64,000 nucleotides of DNA from Akkermansiaceae bacterium. Lineage in GTDB: Bacteria > Verrucomicrobiota > Verrucomicrobiia > Verrucomicrobiales > Akkermansiaceae. Each line of letters begins with the position of its first letter. The first letter of the stretch is position 1. Under the pieces are notes generated by a model, which saw nothing but the letters and a program-made list of their open reading frames with translations, was not told where the DNA came from and made no database searches. The DNA lies in assembly GCA_015062005.1 (NCBI GenBank), contig SUVL01000013.1:1-64000 (forward strand). The letters are read 5' to 3'. A program made the translations under genes and the position numbers. Below are positions 1 to 7,602 of this stretch, piece by piece.

Positions 1-206
1 ACGACATGGTGCGCAGCAACCCGGTCATCGAGCAGGATGGCCTGCGTGGCGATGGTGAGAATCCCGGCCGCCAGGGCGTGGGTGTTGAAGTCGGCGCTAC
101 ATACCGCATCGGTGAGCGCTGGAGCGCTAGCGCCAACTACAGCTACAGCACCATGGATGATTCCCGCGAGCATCGCGTGAATGTTGGTGCCAGCTATACT
201 TTCTGA
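1..206 (+). CDS. Autotransporter-like outer-membrane beta-barrel protein, C-terminal end (partial)
   Basis: Only the last ~68 codons are inside the window; the reading frame is open to the left edge, so the ATG at 6 is internal. The visible residues alternate polar and hydrophobic positions (VGVEVGATYRIG, WSASANYSYS) as in outer-membrane beta-strands, and the chain ends in ...GASYTF. A terminal Phe preceded by an aromatic strand is the usual C-terminal signal for barrel insertion by the BAM machinery. Large autotransporter-type proteins are common in Akkermansia relatives, but the passenger domain is not visible, so other outer-membrane barrels remain possible. Confidence 0.6.
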   Translation, partial: DMVRSNPVIEQDGLRGDGENPGRQGVGVEVGATYRIGERWSASANYSYSTMDDSREHRVNVGASYTF

Positions 207-227
207 TGTAAGGTTAGAGTAAAATCA

Positions 228-267
228 GAAAAAACGGCATCCGGAAAAATCCGGGTGCCGTTTTTTC
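228..267. terminator. Bidirectional rho-independent terminator
   Basis: A 10-bp stem (CGGCATCCGG / CCGGGTGCCG, one G-U pair) with an AAAAAT loop is flanked by an A run on the left and six T on the right. It sits between two convergent genes, the barrel protein and the UvrD-like helicase, and has the right shape to stop both. Confidence 0.85.
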
Positions 268-295
268 TGAGCAGTCTGAAGCGGGGCGGCGGCTG

Positions 296-2299
296 TTAAT
301 CATCTGCCAGCAAATCGCGCATGGAGGAGAAGAAGTCGGCGCATTCGTCCTCGGTGGCGGGGGCTTTCATGAGCTTGTCGTAGTCCACAAACTCATACAT
401 GTGCCTGGGTATCTCATGAATGAAGCTGGAGGGCTGGCAGCGTTCTTCCTGACCGTAGCGGCTGCGCTTGGCGCAGTAGGTCATGGTCAGTCGTTCGCGG
501 GCGCGGGTGATTCCCACATAGAACAGGCGGCGTTCTTCATCCATGCTGCCTTCATCCACGGAGCGAGTGTGCGGGAGCAGGCCTTCTTCCACTCCCACGA
601 TGTACACTTGAGGGAATTCAAGCCCCTTGGCTGCATGCATGGTGATGAGGCACACGCCGCTCTTGCTTTCGATATCGTCCTCATCGCGGCTGTCGTCCAG
701 ACAGATGCCGGCGAGGAAGTCGGTGAGCTTGTGGCCGGGCAGCCAGAACTGGCGCAGGGCAACCTTGATGTCATCGATGGCGGCCTGGCGGCGCATTTTT
801 TCCTCCTCGGTCTTGCAGTTCCTGGCGATGTATTCCTCGTAGCCGGTTTCGTTCAGGAAATCCTGGAGAATATCCACGAAGGGGCGTTCGCTGGCTGCGA
901 ATTCGGAACCGTAGCGGGTAACCAGCTCGGTGAAGGCCTCGATGCTGTTCTGGGAGCGCGTGGCACATTCGGAAAGGAAGGATATATCTACCAAGGTGGC
1001 CCAGAGGCTCTTCTTGTTGTCGCGGCTCCAGTCGATGGCGAAGGAGGCGGTGGTGGCGGAGATGCCGCGGGGCGGTGTGTTCAGCACGCGCAGCAGGTGC
1101 AGGTCGGCATCCGGGTTATCCATCATCTGCAGGTAGCTGAGCAGGTCCTTCACCTCGCGGCGGTCGAAGAAGCTCTTGGTGCCCACCATGCGGTAGGGAA
1201 TGTGGTGTTCGCGCATGGCCATTTCCAGAGCCCGGCTCTGGGCATTGGCGCGGAAAAGGATGGCGAAGGCCTCCCAGGGCAGGCTGTTGCGGGCGCGTAT
1301 CTGCTCAATTTCATCGGCGATGAACTCGGCTTCCTCCTGGGAGCCGGGCATGGCCATGAGGCGCACCGGGTATTCACCGTCCTTGTTGGTGCGGAGTGTT
1401 TTCTCACGGCGTCCGGCATTGTGCTTGATGAGGGCGTTGGCGCAGTCCAGGACCTGGCGTGTGCAGCGGTAGTTCTCTTCCAGTTTGATGACTGTGGGAT
1501 TCGGGAAGAAGCTCTCGAAGTCCAGGATATTGGAAATCTGCGCCCCTCGCCAGCCATAGATGGACTGGTCATCATCGCCCACCACGCACACATTGTGCTC
1601 CGGTCCCACCAGCTGGCGCAGCAGGCTCATCTGCAGTGAGTTGGTGTCCTGGAATTCATCCACGGTGATGTAGGAGAACCGCTTGTTCCACTTCTCGTGG
1701 ATGGTGGGGTAGCAGCGCAGCAGGCGTTCGGTCAGGATGAGCAGGTCATCGAAATCCACAGCATTCTGGGCCTTCAGTTCGCGCATGTAGGCTTTTGCCA
1801 CGGCGGCAATGAGGGTATCCTCGATGTGTTCAATCTCCAGCCCGTTGTTGCGCACGCGCGACATTTCGGACAGCACCTGGGCGGGTTCGAGCTTTTCGCG
1901 GCGGGCGCCATATTCCATAATCAGCCGCTTGAGCAGGCCGCTCTGGTCGCTGCCGGTGTAGATGGAAAAGTTCTCCTTGTAGCCCAGGCGCCCGATATCC
2001 TGGCGGAGGATGCGCACACAGAGCGAATGGAAGGTACATACCGTCATGGCCCTGGCTGATTTGCGGTCCACCAGTCCCGCTACGCGGTCGGCCATTTCGT
2101 TGGCGGCTTTGTTGGTGAAGGTGAGCGCCAGAATGCCGCGTGGGTTCACCCCTTTGGCAATCATATTGGCAATGCGGCAGGTTACGGTACGGGTCTTGCC
2201 CGTGCCGGCGCCAGCCAGGATGAGCACCGGGCCGTTCAGGGTCTGCACCGCCTGTTTCTGGGCGGCATTCAGGCTGTTGATGTCGAATTTTTCTGCCAT
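296..2299 (-). CDS. uvrD: UvrD/Rep/PcrA-type ATP-dependent 3'-5' DNA helicase
   Basis: Superfamily 1A helicase of about 667 residues that unwinds DNA in repair and at stalled forks. The motifs appear in order: Walker A GAGTGKT near the N-terminus, Ia (LTFTNKAANEM), Walker B (TVDEFQDTN), III (VVGDDDQSIYGWRGA), IV (LEENYRC), V (MHAAKGLEFPQVY) and VI (LFYVGITRARERL). The length is nearer Rep than the ~720 aa of UvrD, and no PcrA/UvrD-type C-terminal Tudor domain can be made out. A GTG 36 bases upstream could add 12 residues, but the ATG at 2299 (MAEKFDINSLN) gives the usual compact start. Which paralogue (UvrD, Rep or PcrA) it is cannot be settled by eye. Confidence 0.93.
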   Translation of the reverse strand: MAEKFDINSLNAAQKQAVQTLNGPVLILAGAGTGKTRTVTCRIANMIAKGVNPRGILALTFTNKAANEMADRVAGLVDRKSARAMTVCTFHSLCVRILRQDIGRLGYKENFSIYTGSDQSGLLKRLIMEYGARREKLEPAQVLSEMSRVRNNGLEIEHIEDTLIAAVAKAYMRELKAQNAVDFDDLLILTERLLRCYPTIHEKWNKRFSYITVDEFQDTNSLQMSLLRQLVGPEHNVCVVGDDDQSIYGWRGAQISNILDFESFFPNPTVIKLEENYRCTRQVLDCANALIKHNAGRREKTLRTNKDGEYPVRLMAMPGSQEEAEFIADEIEQIRARNSLPWEAFAILFRANAQSRALEMAMREHHIPYRMVGTKSFFDRREVKDLLSYLQMMDNPDADLHLLRVLNTPPRGISATTASFAIDWSRDNKKSLWATLVDISFLSECATRSQNSIEAFTELVTRYGSEFAASERPFVDILQDFLNETGYEEYIARNCKTEEEKMRRQAAIDDIKVALRQFWLPGHKLTDFLAGICLDDSRDEDDIESKSGVCLITMHAAKGLEFPQVYIVGVEEGLLPHTRSVDEGSMDEERRLFYVGITRARERLTMTYCAKRSRYGQEERCQPSSFIHEIPRHMYEFVDYDKLMKAPATEDECADFFSSMRDLLADD

Positions 2300-2350
2300 G
2301 GTTGCGGGGCGGCTCGAGGGTAGCAGATTCCCCACGCCTGCGCAAGAAAT

Positions 2351-2941
2351 TTAGTCAGAAATGGCAGAATAGATTTCACCCGGCAGAGCCAGGGTCGTGA
2401 AAAGGAGGCTGCCCGGAATATCTACCACCACAGCGGCAATCCACGAAAGGGGCGCCGTATAGAAGCGGTGCGGGTTGGGCCGTTCTTCCATCCAGATCGG
2501 CTCGTAATACCGCACGGGCGGCTTTATCTCCCGCGAGGATTGCACGGCGTAAAAAGGGTAGACGGATTTTGGTTCCATTCTTGTATCCACGGCATGCTCC
2601 GGCCGTTCTGTGCTGATTTCGCCATCGTGATAGTAGCAAAGTTCGCCCAGTTCGCCATCGTAGTGAAAAACCTTGTGCGGTAATTGCGTGAACGCGCCGT
2701 CTCTCAGCCACCACGTCTGTTCGCGGATAACCGCTTTCCTGGCTTTGATGTACAGCTTGCCGTCTGCTTCACAAGCATCCCAGGTCGAGGGCTTCTCGAT
2801 GTAGATTCTTGTGCCCTTATACACCAGGGCCGCATCGTATTCCCGCCCGATGTTATCTATCATCCCCGCTGTATTCAGCTGCATACAGCTGGATAAGGCG
2901 ATGGCAAGTGCCGCGGAGATGATGCAACGAAGCTGATTCAT
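2351..2941 (-). CDS. Small lipoprotein, YceK/YidQ-like C-terminus
   Basis: A 196-residue protein with a type II signal peptide: a charged start, a hydrophobic stretch, then the lipobox LSSC at residues 16-19. The C-terminal segment VVVDIPGSLLFTTLALPGEIYSA resembles the 'DIP-x-S-L-x-x-D-T-L-x-L-P' signature of YceK/YidQ-type lipoproteins; this is a motif judgement only. The middle region contains several Trp and Tyr and shows no catalytic motif. A good promoter lies directly upstream, with the -10 ending 6 nt before the ATG, so the gene is transcribed alone. Function unknown. Confidence 0.75.
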   Translation of the reverse strand: MNQLRCIISAALAIALSSCMQLNTAGMIDNIGREYDAALVYKGTRIYIEKPSTWDACEADGKLYIKARKAVIREQTWWLRDGAFTQLPHKVFHYDGELGELCYYHDGEISTERPEHAVDTRMEPKSVYPFYAVQSSREIKPPVRYYEPIWMEERPNPHRFYTAPLSWIAAVVVDIPGSLLFTTLALPGEIYSAISD

Positions 2942-2947
2942 GGCGGG

Positions 2948-2975
2948 ATTATAGCCGTTTTACTGTTAAAATCAA
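2948..2975 (-). promoter_or_regulatory. Sigma-70-like promoter of the lipoprotein gene (near-leaderless)
   Basis: On the minus strand TTGATT, a 16-nt spacer and a perfect TATAAT. The -10 ends 6 nt before the ATG at 2941, so transcription should start at or next to the start codon. There is no Shine-Dalgarno sequence and no room for one. Confidence 0.65.
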
Positions 2976-3019
2976 GTGGAATCCCTCACCATCATTCGCC
3001 ACCATCATTCGATTACTCA

Positions 3020-3638
3020 ACACGTGTCCCAAAGATTTGGCAAGCAATAGAAACATCAGCAACATTTTGGGAGAAGCCCCTATCTGCTCGACAAATTGGA
3101 ATATGCAGCTCTGGCGTATACGCCAGAGCCATGCGGCACATAGTGCCGCTTTCATACCGCCGCAGGCGGTATTTCATGCGTAGAGCCAGCTACGCTTTCA
3201 TACCACAGCGCAGCTGTGGTATTTACATACACCGGCTCCGCCGGTGTAATTCATTGAGCGAAGCGACTAGTTACCGCTGCATTAGCAGCGGTACATCCAA
3301 TGGGCGGTCGCATAATAAATTAACCTTCCCTGGGAAAAAATCATATGCTTTATGTATCCCACTGAACGCTTATGGCCAATATATTGCGAAAACGGCAGTA
3401 CCGCTGCTGATGCAGCGGTAACCAGTCGCTTCGCTCAATGAAATACTTGCTATCGCAAGTATGTAAATACCGCTGCTCGCAGCGGTATGAAAGCACTGCT
3501 ATCGCAGTGCATGAAATACATGACAGTGGCATGTATGAAATCCCTCATGCTAGCGCATGAGGGATAGGAATTTGACTCGCCTGCGGCTCGCCAAATTCCC
3601 ATTTATCGAGATTAGTACTCAAACTTTGGGACACGTGT
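3020..3638. repeat. 619-bp intergenic element: terminal inverted repeats enclosing two mirrored hairpin arrays
   Basis: This fills the space between the lipoprotein promoter and recF, and no credible gene lies in it. The ends are inverted repeats (3020-3037 ACACGTGTCCCAAAGATT; 3621-3638 reads as the same with one change). Inside, a 47-bp inverted repeat (3248-3294 against 3398-3444, three mismatches) encloses a 103-bp centre. The left arm holds hairpins at 3108-3129, 3133-3149, 3154-3172, 3178-3195, 3200-3222 and 3229-3247. The right arm holds 3443-3462, 3467-3488, 3493-3510, 3516-3536 and 3540-3565. The stems differ in sequence. Linkers are TTTC/TTAC on the left and their complements GAAA/GTAA on the right. 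A last module at 3568-3600 (AATTTGGCGAGCCGCAGGCG on the minus strand) recurs near 41187. No transposase is present. Confidence 0.85.
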
Positions 3639-3658
3639 GCGCCGATGGAGGGCTGGAA

Positions 3659-4708
3659 TCAGACAATCCCGGCCGCATTGATGCGGACAATGGGGAGGCC
3701 TGTCTGCATGTCGCCCAGCCAGTCGAGGGTGGTGGTGGTGATGAACACCTGGGCTTCTGCCGGGAGCATGGCGAGCAGCGCACGGCGGCGGGCGGTGTCG
3801 AGCTCGCCGAAAATGTCATCTATCAGCAGGATGGGGGCCTTTCCGGTCTCTTCCTGCAGGAGTCCGCCTTGTGCCATTTGCAACGCGATGGCGAGGGTGC
3901 GCTGCTGCCCTTCGGAGGCGAACTCGGCAGCCGGGAGCTTGCCGATGTAGAGGAAAAAGTCATCCCTGTGCGGCCCCACGGTGGTGAATCCGGCGCGTTC
4001 ATCTGCCTGCCGGGCTTCTTCCAGCGCGTGCTCCAGGTCCGTTTCGCAGGAGGGGTGGTAGACGAGTTGCACTTGCTCGGCTCCACCGGAAATCCCGCGG
4101 TGGTGGTGCGCCACGTGCGGCTGGAGGCGCTCCAGCAGCTGGCGGCGCAGGCGGACGATGATTTCGCCGTTGCTCGCGAGGAGCCGGGCATAGCTGCGCA
4201 GGGCGGCGCTGGTGCGCCGCGGATTGCGGAGCAGGGCATTGCGGCTCTTAAGAGCCTTGCGGTACGCTTGCAGAGCCTGGCGGTAGGCGGGGTGCCACTG
4301 GCAGCCCAGGAAGTCGAGATAGCGGCGGCGTTCATCGGCGGCCCCGTTTACGAGGCTTATGTCGCTGTTGGCCAGCCAGGTGACGGGGTGCGTGTCGGCC
4401 AGGTAGTCGTTGAAATCCCGGCGCTCGGCGCCGTTTACCTGAAGATTGAGCTTGCGGTCGCTCCAGACGAGGCGGCGGGTATTGTCCTCCGTTTCCAGGG
4501 AGATGCCGAAGTTCGGCTGCCCTTGTTTCACGAGCTTGTCGAGCCTGGTGGCGCGGGGACTGTGCAGGGTGAGGGCGAAGCAGAGCGCTTCCATGAGGCT
4601 GGTCTTTCCCTGTGCGTTGGCGCCCAGCAGCACTGCACCCTCTGCCGGTATGGTCCAGCGGAGGGTGCTGTAGCAGCGGAAATTGCTCAGACGCAGGGTG
4701 GTGAGCAT
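3659..4708 (-). CDS. recF: DNA replication and repair protein RecF
   Basis: A 349-residue SMC-like ATPase that loads RecA at single-strand gaps together with RecO and RecR. It starts with the typical LTTLRLSNFRCYSTL and has Walker A GANAQGKTS near residue 31, the ABC signature FASEGQQRTLAIALQMA, Walker B ILLIDDIFGELD and a D-loop. Length is normal. It is the last gene of a likely cmk-plsC-recF run (24-nt gap to plsC), not next to dnaN/gyrB as in many bacteria. The gene ends about 20 bp from the hairpin element. Confidence 0.95.
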   Translation of the reverse strand: MLTTLRLSNFRCYSTLRWTIPAEGAVLLGANAQGKTSLMEALCFALTLHSPRATRLDKLVKQGQPNFGISLETEDNTRRLVWSDRKLNLQVNGAERRDFNDYLADTHPVTWLANSDISLVNGAADERRRYLDFLGCQWHPAYRQALQAYRKALKSRNALLRNPRRTSAALRSYARLLASNGEIIVRLRRQLLERLQPHVAHHHRGISGGAEQVQLVYHPSCETDLEHALEEARQADERAGFTTVGPHRDDFFLYIGKLPAAEFASEGQQRTLAIALQMAQGGLLQEETGKAPILLIDDIFGELDTARRRALLAMLPAEAQVFITTTTLDWLGDMQTGLPIVRINAAGIV

Positions 4709-4732
4709 GGTCTCCGTCAGTCAAAAGAGGAA

Positions 4733-5359
4733 TCAGACCTCAGTGGGCAGGGCGCGGATGGCGTCCATAATCTTCTTACCAATAGCGCGTTGCGCATCGC
4801 GCCCCTTGGCCTTCAGTTCTTCGGGGGTAAACTGAATCGGGTCGCCCACGGAAAGGGTGATGGGGCGGAACTTCAGACGACTGCTGTGGATGGGCAGGCA
4901 GTCATAGGCGCCTTCGATGCGGACAGGCTGCACCGGCACATGAGCCAGCTTGCTGAGAATGAGACCGATACCGGGCATGGCATCGTGAATCTGGCCGTCC
5001 GGGCAGCGGGATCCTTCCGGGAAGATGATGATGCGGCCACCGTTCTTCACAGTGCGCAGCACCTGTATGATGCTGGCGGGATCCGGGCGGGTCTGGTCCA
5101 CGGGGATAGTGTTGCAGTGCGGCAGTGCCTGTTTCAGGCCTGGGGCGTCAAACAGGGTCTTGCGTGCCAGGAAATATACCTCATTGCGGTACAGGGAACC
5201 CACCAGGGGCGGATCCAGGAAACTCTGGTGGTTGGCTACGATGATGCAGGGCCCTTCCTCGATGAGCTTTTCGCGGCCTATGACCTTGTAGTTGAAGAAA
5301 GACTTGAAGAAGCAGTGGGCAGTACCGCGGATAATCAGGTAAAGTAAGGAACGGTTCAT
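4733..5359 (-). CDS. plsC: 1-acyl-sn-glycerol-3-phosphate acyltransferase (PlsC family)
   Basis: A 208-residue membrane-associated acyltransferase that adds the second acyl chain in phosphatidic acid synthesis. The catalytic H-x4-D motif is seen in VANHQSFLDPP, and the phosphate-binding FPEGSR block in IIIFPEGSRCPDG, with IPVDQTR between them. The N-terminal segment is moderately hydrophobic. It lies 22 bp downstream of cmk, an arrangement (cmk with plsC) common in several phyla. A different small acyltransferase role cannot be excluded. Confidence 0.9.
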   Translation of the reverse strand: MNRSLLYLIIRGTAHCFFKSFFNYKVIGREKLIEEGPCIIVANHQSFLDPPLVGSLYRNEVYFLARKTLFDAPGLKQALPHCNTIPVDQTRPDPASIIQVLRTVKNGGRIIIFPEGSRCPDGQIHDAMPGIGLILSKLAHVPVQPVRIEGAYDCLPIHSSRLKFRPITLSVGDPIQFTPEELKAKGRDAQRAIGKKIMDAIRALPTEV

Positions 5360-5381
5360 GATGAAAGGAAGAGGTGCGTTA

Positions 5382-6020
5382 TCAGGCGAGCTTGGCGCGG
5401 ATATCGGCCGCGATGAAGGCCACCACCTGGTCGATGGTCATATCAGAGGTGTCCACCAGAAGGGCGTCATCTGCCTTCTTGAGGGGGGCACAGGCGCGCT
5501 GGGAGTCCTTGCGGTCGCGCTCGGCAATGGAATCGGTGATGCCCTCGGCAGCGCGGCGGGCAGCGCGCACTTCCTCAGAGGCGGTCACAAAGTACTTGTA
5601 CTTCGTATCAGGGAATACCACTGTGCCGATATCGCGGCCTTCCATGACCACGGCCTCGCGGGTATTATACTCACGCTGTTTTTCTACCAGCAGTGCGCGC
5701 ACAGCGGGTATGGAGGCAATGGCGGAAACGTGCTCGTTGGTCGCTTTTTCGGTGAGCTCAGAGGTGAGCACGCGGCCTTCATACACCACGGTGGAGTTCG
5801 CCCCCTCCTTGCCGAAGCTCAGCGGAATGCCCGGCAACAGCGCTTCTACAGCTGCGGTATCGGCCGGGTTCACCCCTTTCTGCAGGGTGTACCAGGTCAC
5901 GGCGCGGTACATGGCGCCCGTGTTGATGAACGTATAACCAAGCTCTTTGGCAATGAGTTTGGCAACGGTGGATTTACCGGAGGCTGCGGGACCGTCGATA
6001 GCGATGGCTGGGGGATTCAT
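5382..6020 (-). CDS. cmk: Cytidylate kinase
   Basis: A 212-residue NMP kinase that phosphorylates CMP and dCMP with ATP. It begins with the P-loop IAIDGPAASGKSTVAKLIAKE and continues with the typical YTFINTGAMYRAVTW. The substrate-binding region VVMEGRDIGTVVFPDT and the lid RAARR are present. First gene of the run cmk-plsC-recF. A promoter with the -10 ten nt upstream of the ATG (6031-6059) supports the start. Confidence 0.95.
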   Translation of the reverse strand: MNPPAIAIDGPAASGKSTVAKLIAKELGYTFINTGAMYRAVTWYTLQKGVNPADTAAVEALLPGIPLSFGKEGANSTVVYEGRVLTSELTEKATNEHVSAIASIPAVRALLVEKQREYNTREAVVMEGRDIGTVVFPDTKYKYFVTASEEVRAARRAAEGITDSIAERDRKDSQRACAPLKKADDALLVDTSDMTIDQVVAFIAADIRAKLA

Positions 6021-6030
6021 ACTGCGGAGT

Positions 6031-6059
6031 AGTATAGCTGTTTTTTACAGGCGTGTCGA
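6031..6059 (-). promoter_or_regulatory. Promoter of cmk-plsC-recF
   Basis: Minus strand TCGACA, 17-nt spacer, TATACT; the -10 ends 10 nt before the cmk ATG. The predicted leader is only a few nucleotides. Confidence 0.5.
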
Positions 6060-6083
6060 GCAAAAATGCACTGGCTGGCGAGC

Positions 6084-6329
6084 ACGCGTGTCCCAAAGAT
6101 TTGGGACACGAGGATTTACGATTGACAATTTACGATTGACGAATTGAAAGTTAGCGGCTTTCCGTCTTCGTTCCTGCGGAACTACGCCGAGACAGGACGC
6201 CGATAGAGACACAAATGAAAGCTTACTGCCGATGGTGAGGCGTCTGATACCCCACTACGAATTTTCACACAGAATACTATGCCTTTATGTTGTTTAGGAC
6301 TATTTTTCCATAATCTTTGGGACACATAT
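6084..6329. repeat. 246-bp intergenic element with ACACGTGTCCCAAAGATT-type ends
   Basis: It fills most of the gap 6021-6401. The left end is a perfect 24-bp palindrome (6087-6110, CGTGTCCCAAA + its complement). The right end, AATCTTTGGGACACAT at 6312-6327, is the inverted half-site. Read on the minus strand, the element matches 57853-58062 along its length except for an extra ~37-bp module that itself folds (GTTCC-GCA-GGAAC). Bases 6086-6152 are identical (67 of 67) to the reverse complement of 12054-12120. A 12-nt direct repeat (ATTTACGATTGA) occurs twice next to the left end. No ORF is worth calling. Confidence 0.85.
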
Positions 6330-6348
6330 GGTTGGCGAGATATGCAGA

Positions 6349-6376
6349 ACCGCTCCATTGCGAGCAATGGAGCGGT
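6349..6376. terminator. Strong hairpin downstream of the FKBP gene
   Basis: A perfect 12-bp stem (ACCGCTCCATTG / CAATGGAGCGGT) with a CGAG loop lies 26 bp beyond the FKBP stop. No U-run follows on the minus strand, so it is a possible terminator or 3' stabiliser, not a canonical intrinsic terminator. Confidence 0.45.
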
Positions 6377-6401
6377 GTGGGAAAATGAAGGTAGGTGCTC
6401 T

Positions 6402-7433
6402 TTAGAAGGAATCTGCAGCGGGCATGGCCTCGGCTGCAGGTGCCGGAGCCGGAGCGGGAGCCTCGGCGGGGGCAGCAGGGGCAGGCTCTGCGGCGGGGGC
6501 GGGCAGGGGGTCGCCAGCGGGTTCAGCGGAGGTGGCCTCAGGTTCAATCTCAAGCCCCTGCTGCTGGAGCTGCTGCAGCACCTCGGGGGGCAGCTGCTGC
6601 AGGGAGCGGGTATCCATCTGCGGCTCCGGGGCCTTGGAGATGGAGTTCAGGGTGATGGTGAAGATGAGGGTGCTGTTGTTGCCGATGGGGCCGGGGCCCT
6701 GCGGGCCGTAGGCCAGCTCAGAGGGTATGCATACTTCCCAGGTGGAACCCACAGGCATGCTCTTGAGAGCCTCGGAGAAGCCGGGCACCACGCGGTCGAT
6801 GGGCATATCGATGGGCGCCTGGCTCTTGTCGAACACCGTGCCGTCAATCAGCTTGCCTTCGTACATCACGTTGCAGAGGGCGCTGGGGCCGTCCGTCTCG
6901 GGATTATACTTGGGACCTTCACCTGCGGTGATGACGCGGTAGAGGAGGCCGGAATCAGTCTTGGTCACACCCTCGCCCTTGGCAAATTCTTCCTGGTAGG
7001 CCTTGCCGGCTGCGAGGTTGGCTTCAGACTTCACCTGCTCACGGCGCTGCATGGTCATGACAAAGGCGTTCATGCCCGCTTCAACAGCGGCCGGGTCCAT
7101 GCTTGGCTGCTTGCCGGCGAGGCTGTCTTCCAGAGCCTGGAAGAAGGTGTCCTTATCAAAATCCTCAGTAGTCAGAGTAGAGGAACCGGCGGAAATTTCC
7201 TGACCGAAACGGTAACCGATGAAGTAGGAGAAAGCTTTCTTGGCGTCCTCCTCGGAGACTTCAGGGAGCGCAGCCATCGGGTTGGCGGCAGTGGCAGCCT
7301 CGGCTGCAACCACGGCTTCCGCAGGTGCAGGGGTGGTCACGGCTACTTCCTGGTTGCCCTGGGAGAAGCAATACGTGGTCGTGGCACCTACAATGGCCAG
7401 ACCCGCCAGAATCATGATGTACGTCTTCTTCAT
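6402..7433 (-). CDS. Exported FKBP-type peptidyl-prolyl cis-trans isomerase
   Basis: About 343 residues. The N-terminus MKKTYIMILAGLAIVGATTTYCF is a signal peptide or anchor, so the protein acts in the periplasm. A helical FKBP_N-like dimerisation region with KKAFSYFIGYRFGQEI follows. The FKBP domain has YEGKLIDGTVFDKS, VVPGFSEALKSMPVGSTWEVCIPSELAYG and LIFTITLNSI, as in Mip/FkpA. The last ~70 residues are a low-complexity Ala/Pro tail, unusual for the family. An upstream in-frame start (7460) overlaps the predicted -10, so the ATG at 7433 is preferred. Confidence 0.9.
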   Translation of the reverse strand: MKKTYIMILAGLAIVGATTTYCFSQGNQEVAVTTPAPAEAVVAAEAATAANPMAALPEVSEEDAKKAFSYFIGYRFGQEISAGSSTLTTEDFDKDTFFQALEDSLAGKQPSMDPAAVEAGMNAFVMTMQRREQVKSEANLAAGKAYQEEFAKGEGVTKTDSGLLYRVITAGEGPKYNPETDGPSALCNVMYEGKLIDGTVFDKSQAPIDMPIDRVVPGFSEALKSMPVGSTWEVCIPSELAYGPQGPGPIGNNSTLIFTITLNSISKAPEPQMDTRSLQQLPPEVLQQLQQQGLEIEPEATSAEPAGDPLPAPAAEPAPAAPAEAPAPAPAPAAEAMPAADSF

Positions 7434-7460
7434 ATGCGTGATGTACTTTGGTTGACTCAA

Positions 7461-7489
7461 TGTCTACTATGAATACGCAAAAAAGTCAA
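7461..7489 (-). promoter_or_regulatory. Promoter of the FKBP gene
   Basis: Minus strand TTGACT, 17-nt spacer, TAGACA. It leaves a leader of about 20 nt before the ATG at 7433 and rules out the longer reading frame. Confidence 0.5.
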
Positions 7490-7552
7490 GATTCTTGCGT
7501 GTTCATCATGAATAGTTGGATGTCATGAGCGCATTCTTGTTCAAAACAAAGT

Positions 7553-7582
7553 GGTCTGGCGAGGCTTCGTGCCTGCCAGACC
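7553..7582 (-). terminator. Probable terminator of the GH20 gene at 7603
   Basis: An 8-bp stem (GGTCTGGC / GCCAGACC) continues into a 4-bp AGGC/GCCT stem with one bulge and a TTCGT loop. A T-rich tract follows on the minus strand (ACTTTGTTTT). Confidence 0.5.
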
Positions 7583-7602
7583 GGGGGATGCGTTTGCAGA
7601 AA

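Noticed and set aside
401..1639. A 412-residue plus-strand frame opposite the UvrD-like gene
   Set aside because: Shadow of the helicase; long antisense frames are expected at this GC content. The same holds for those opposite parE, GH20, lnt and the epimerase.
3131..3532. Small ORFs in the hairpin array
   Set aside because: They arise from the repeat hairpins; both strands are open by chance and no start signal is present.
3108..3565. CRISPR array
   Set aside because: No constant repeat and no regular spacers; each unit is a self-complementary hairpin with a different stem, and there are no cas genes.
3557..5347. A 596-residue open frame on the plus strand across recF and plsC
   Set aside because: It is the antisense shadow of two well-supported genes; composition is odd (many Gly, Ala, Val and His) and no domain is seen.
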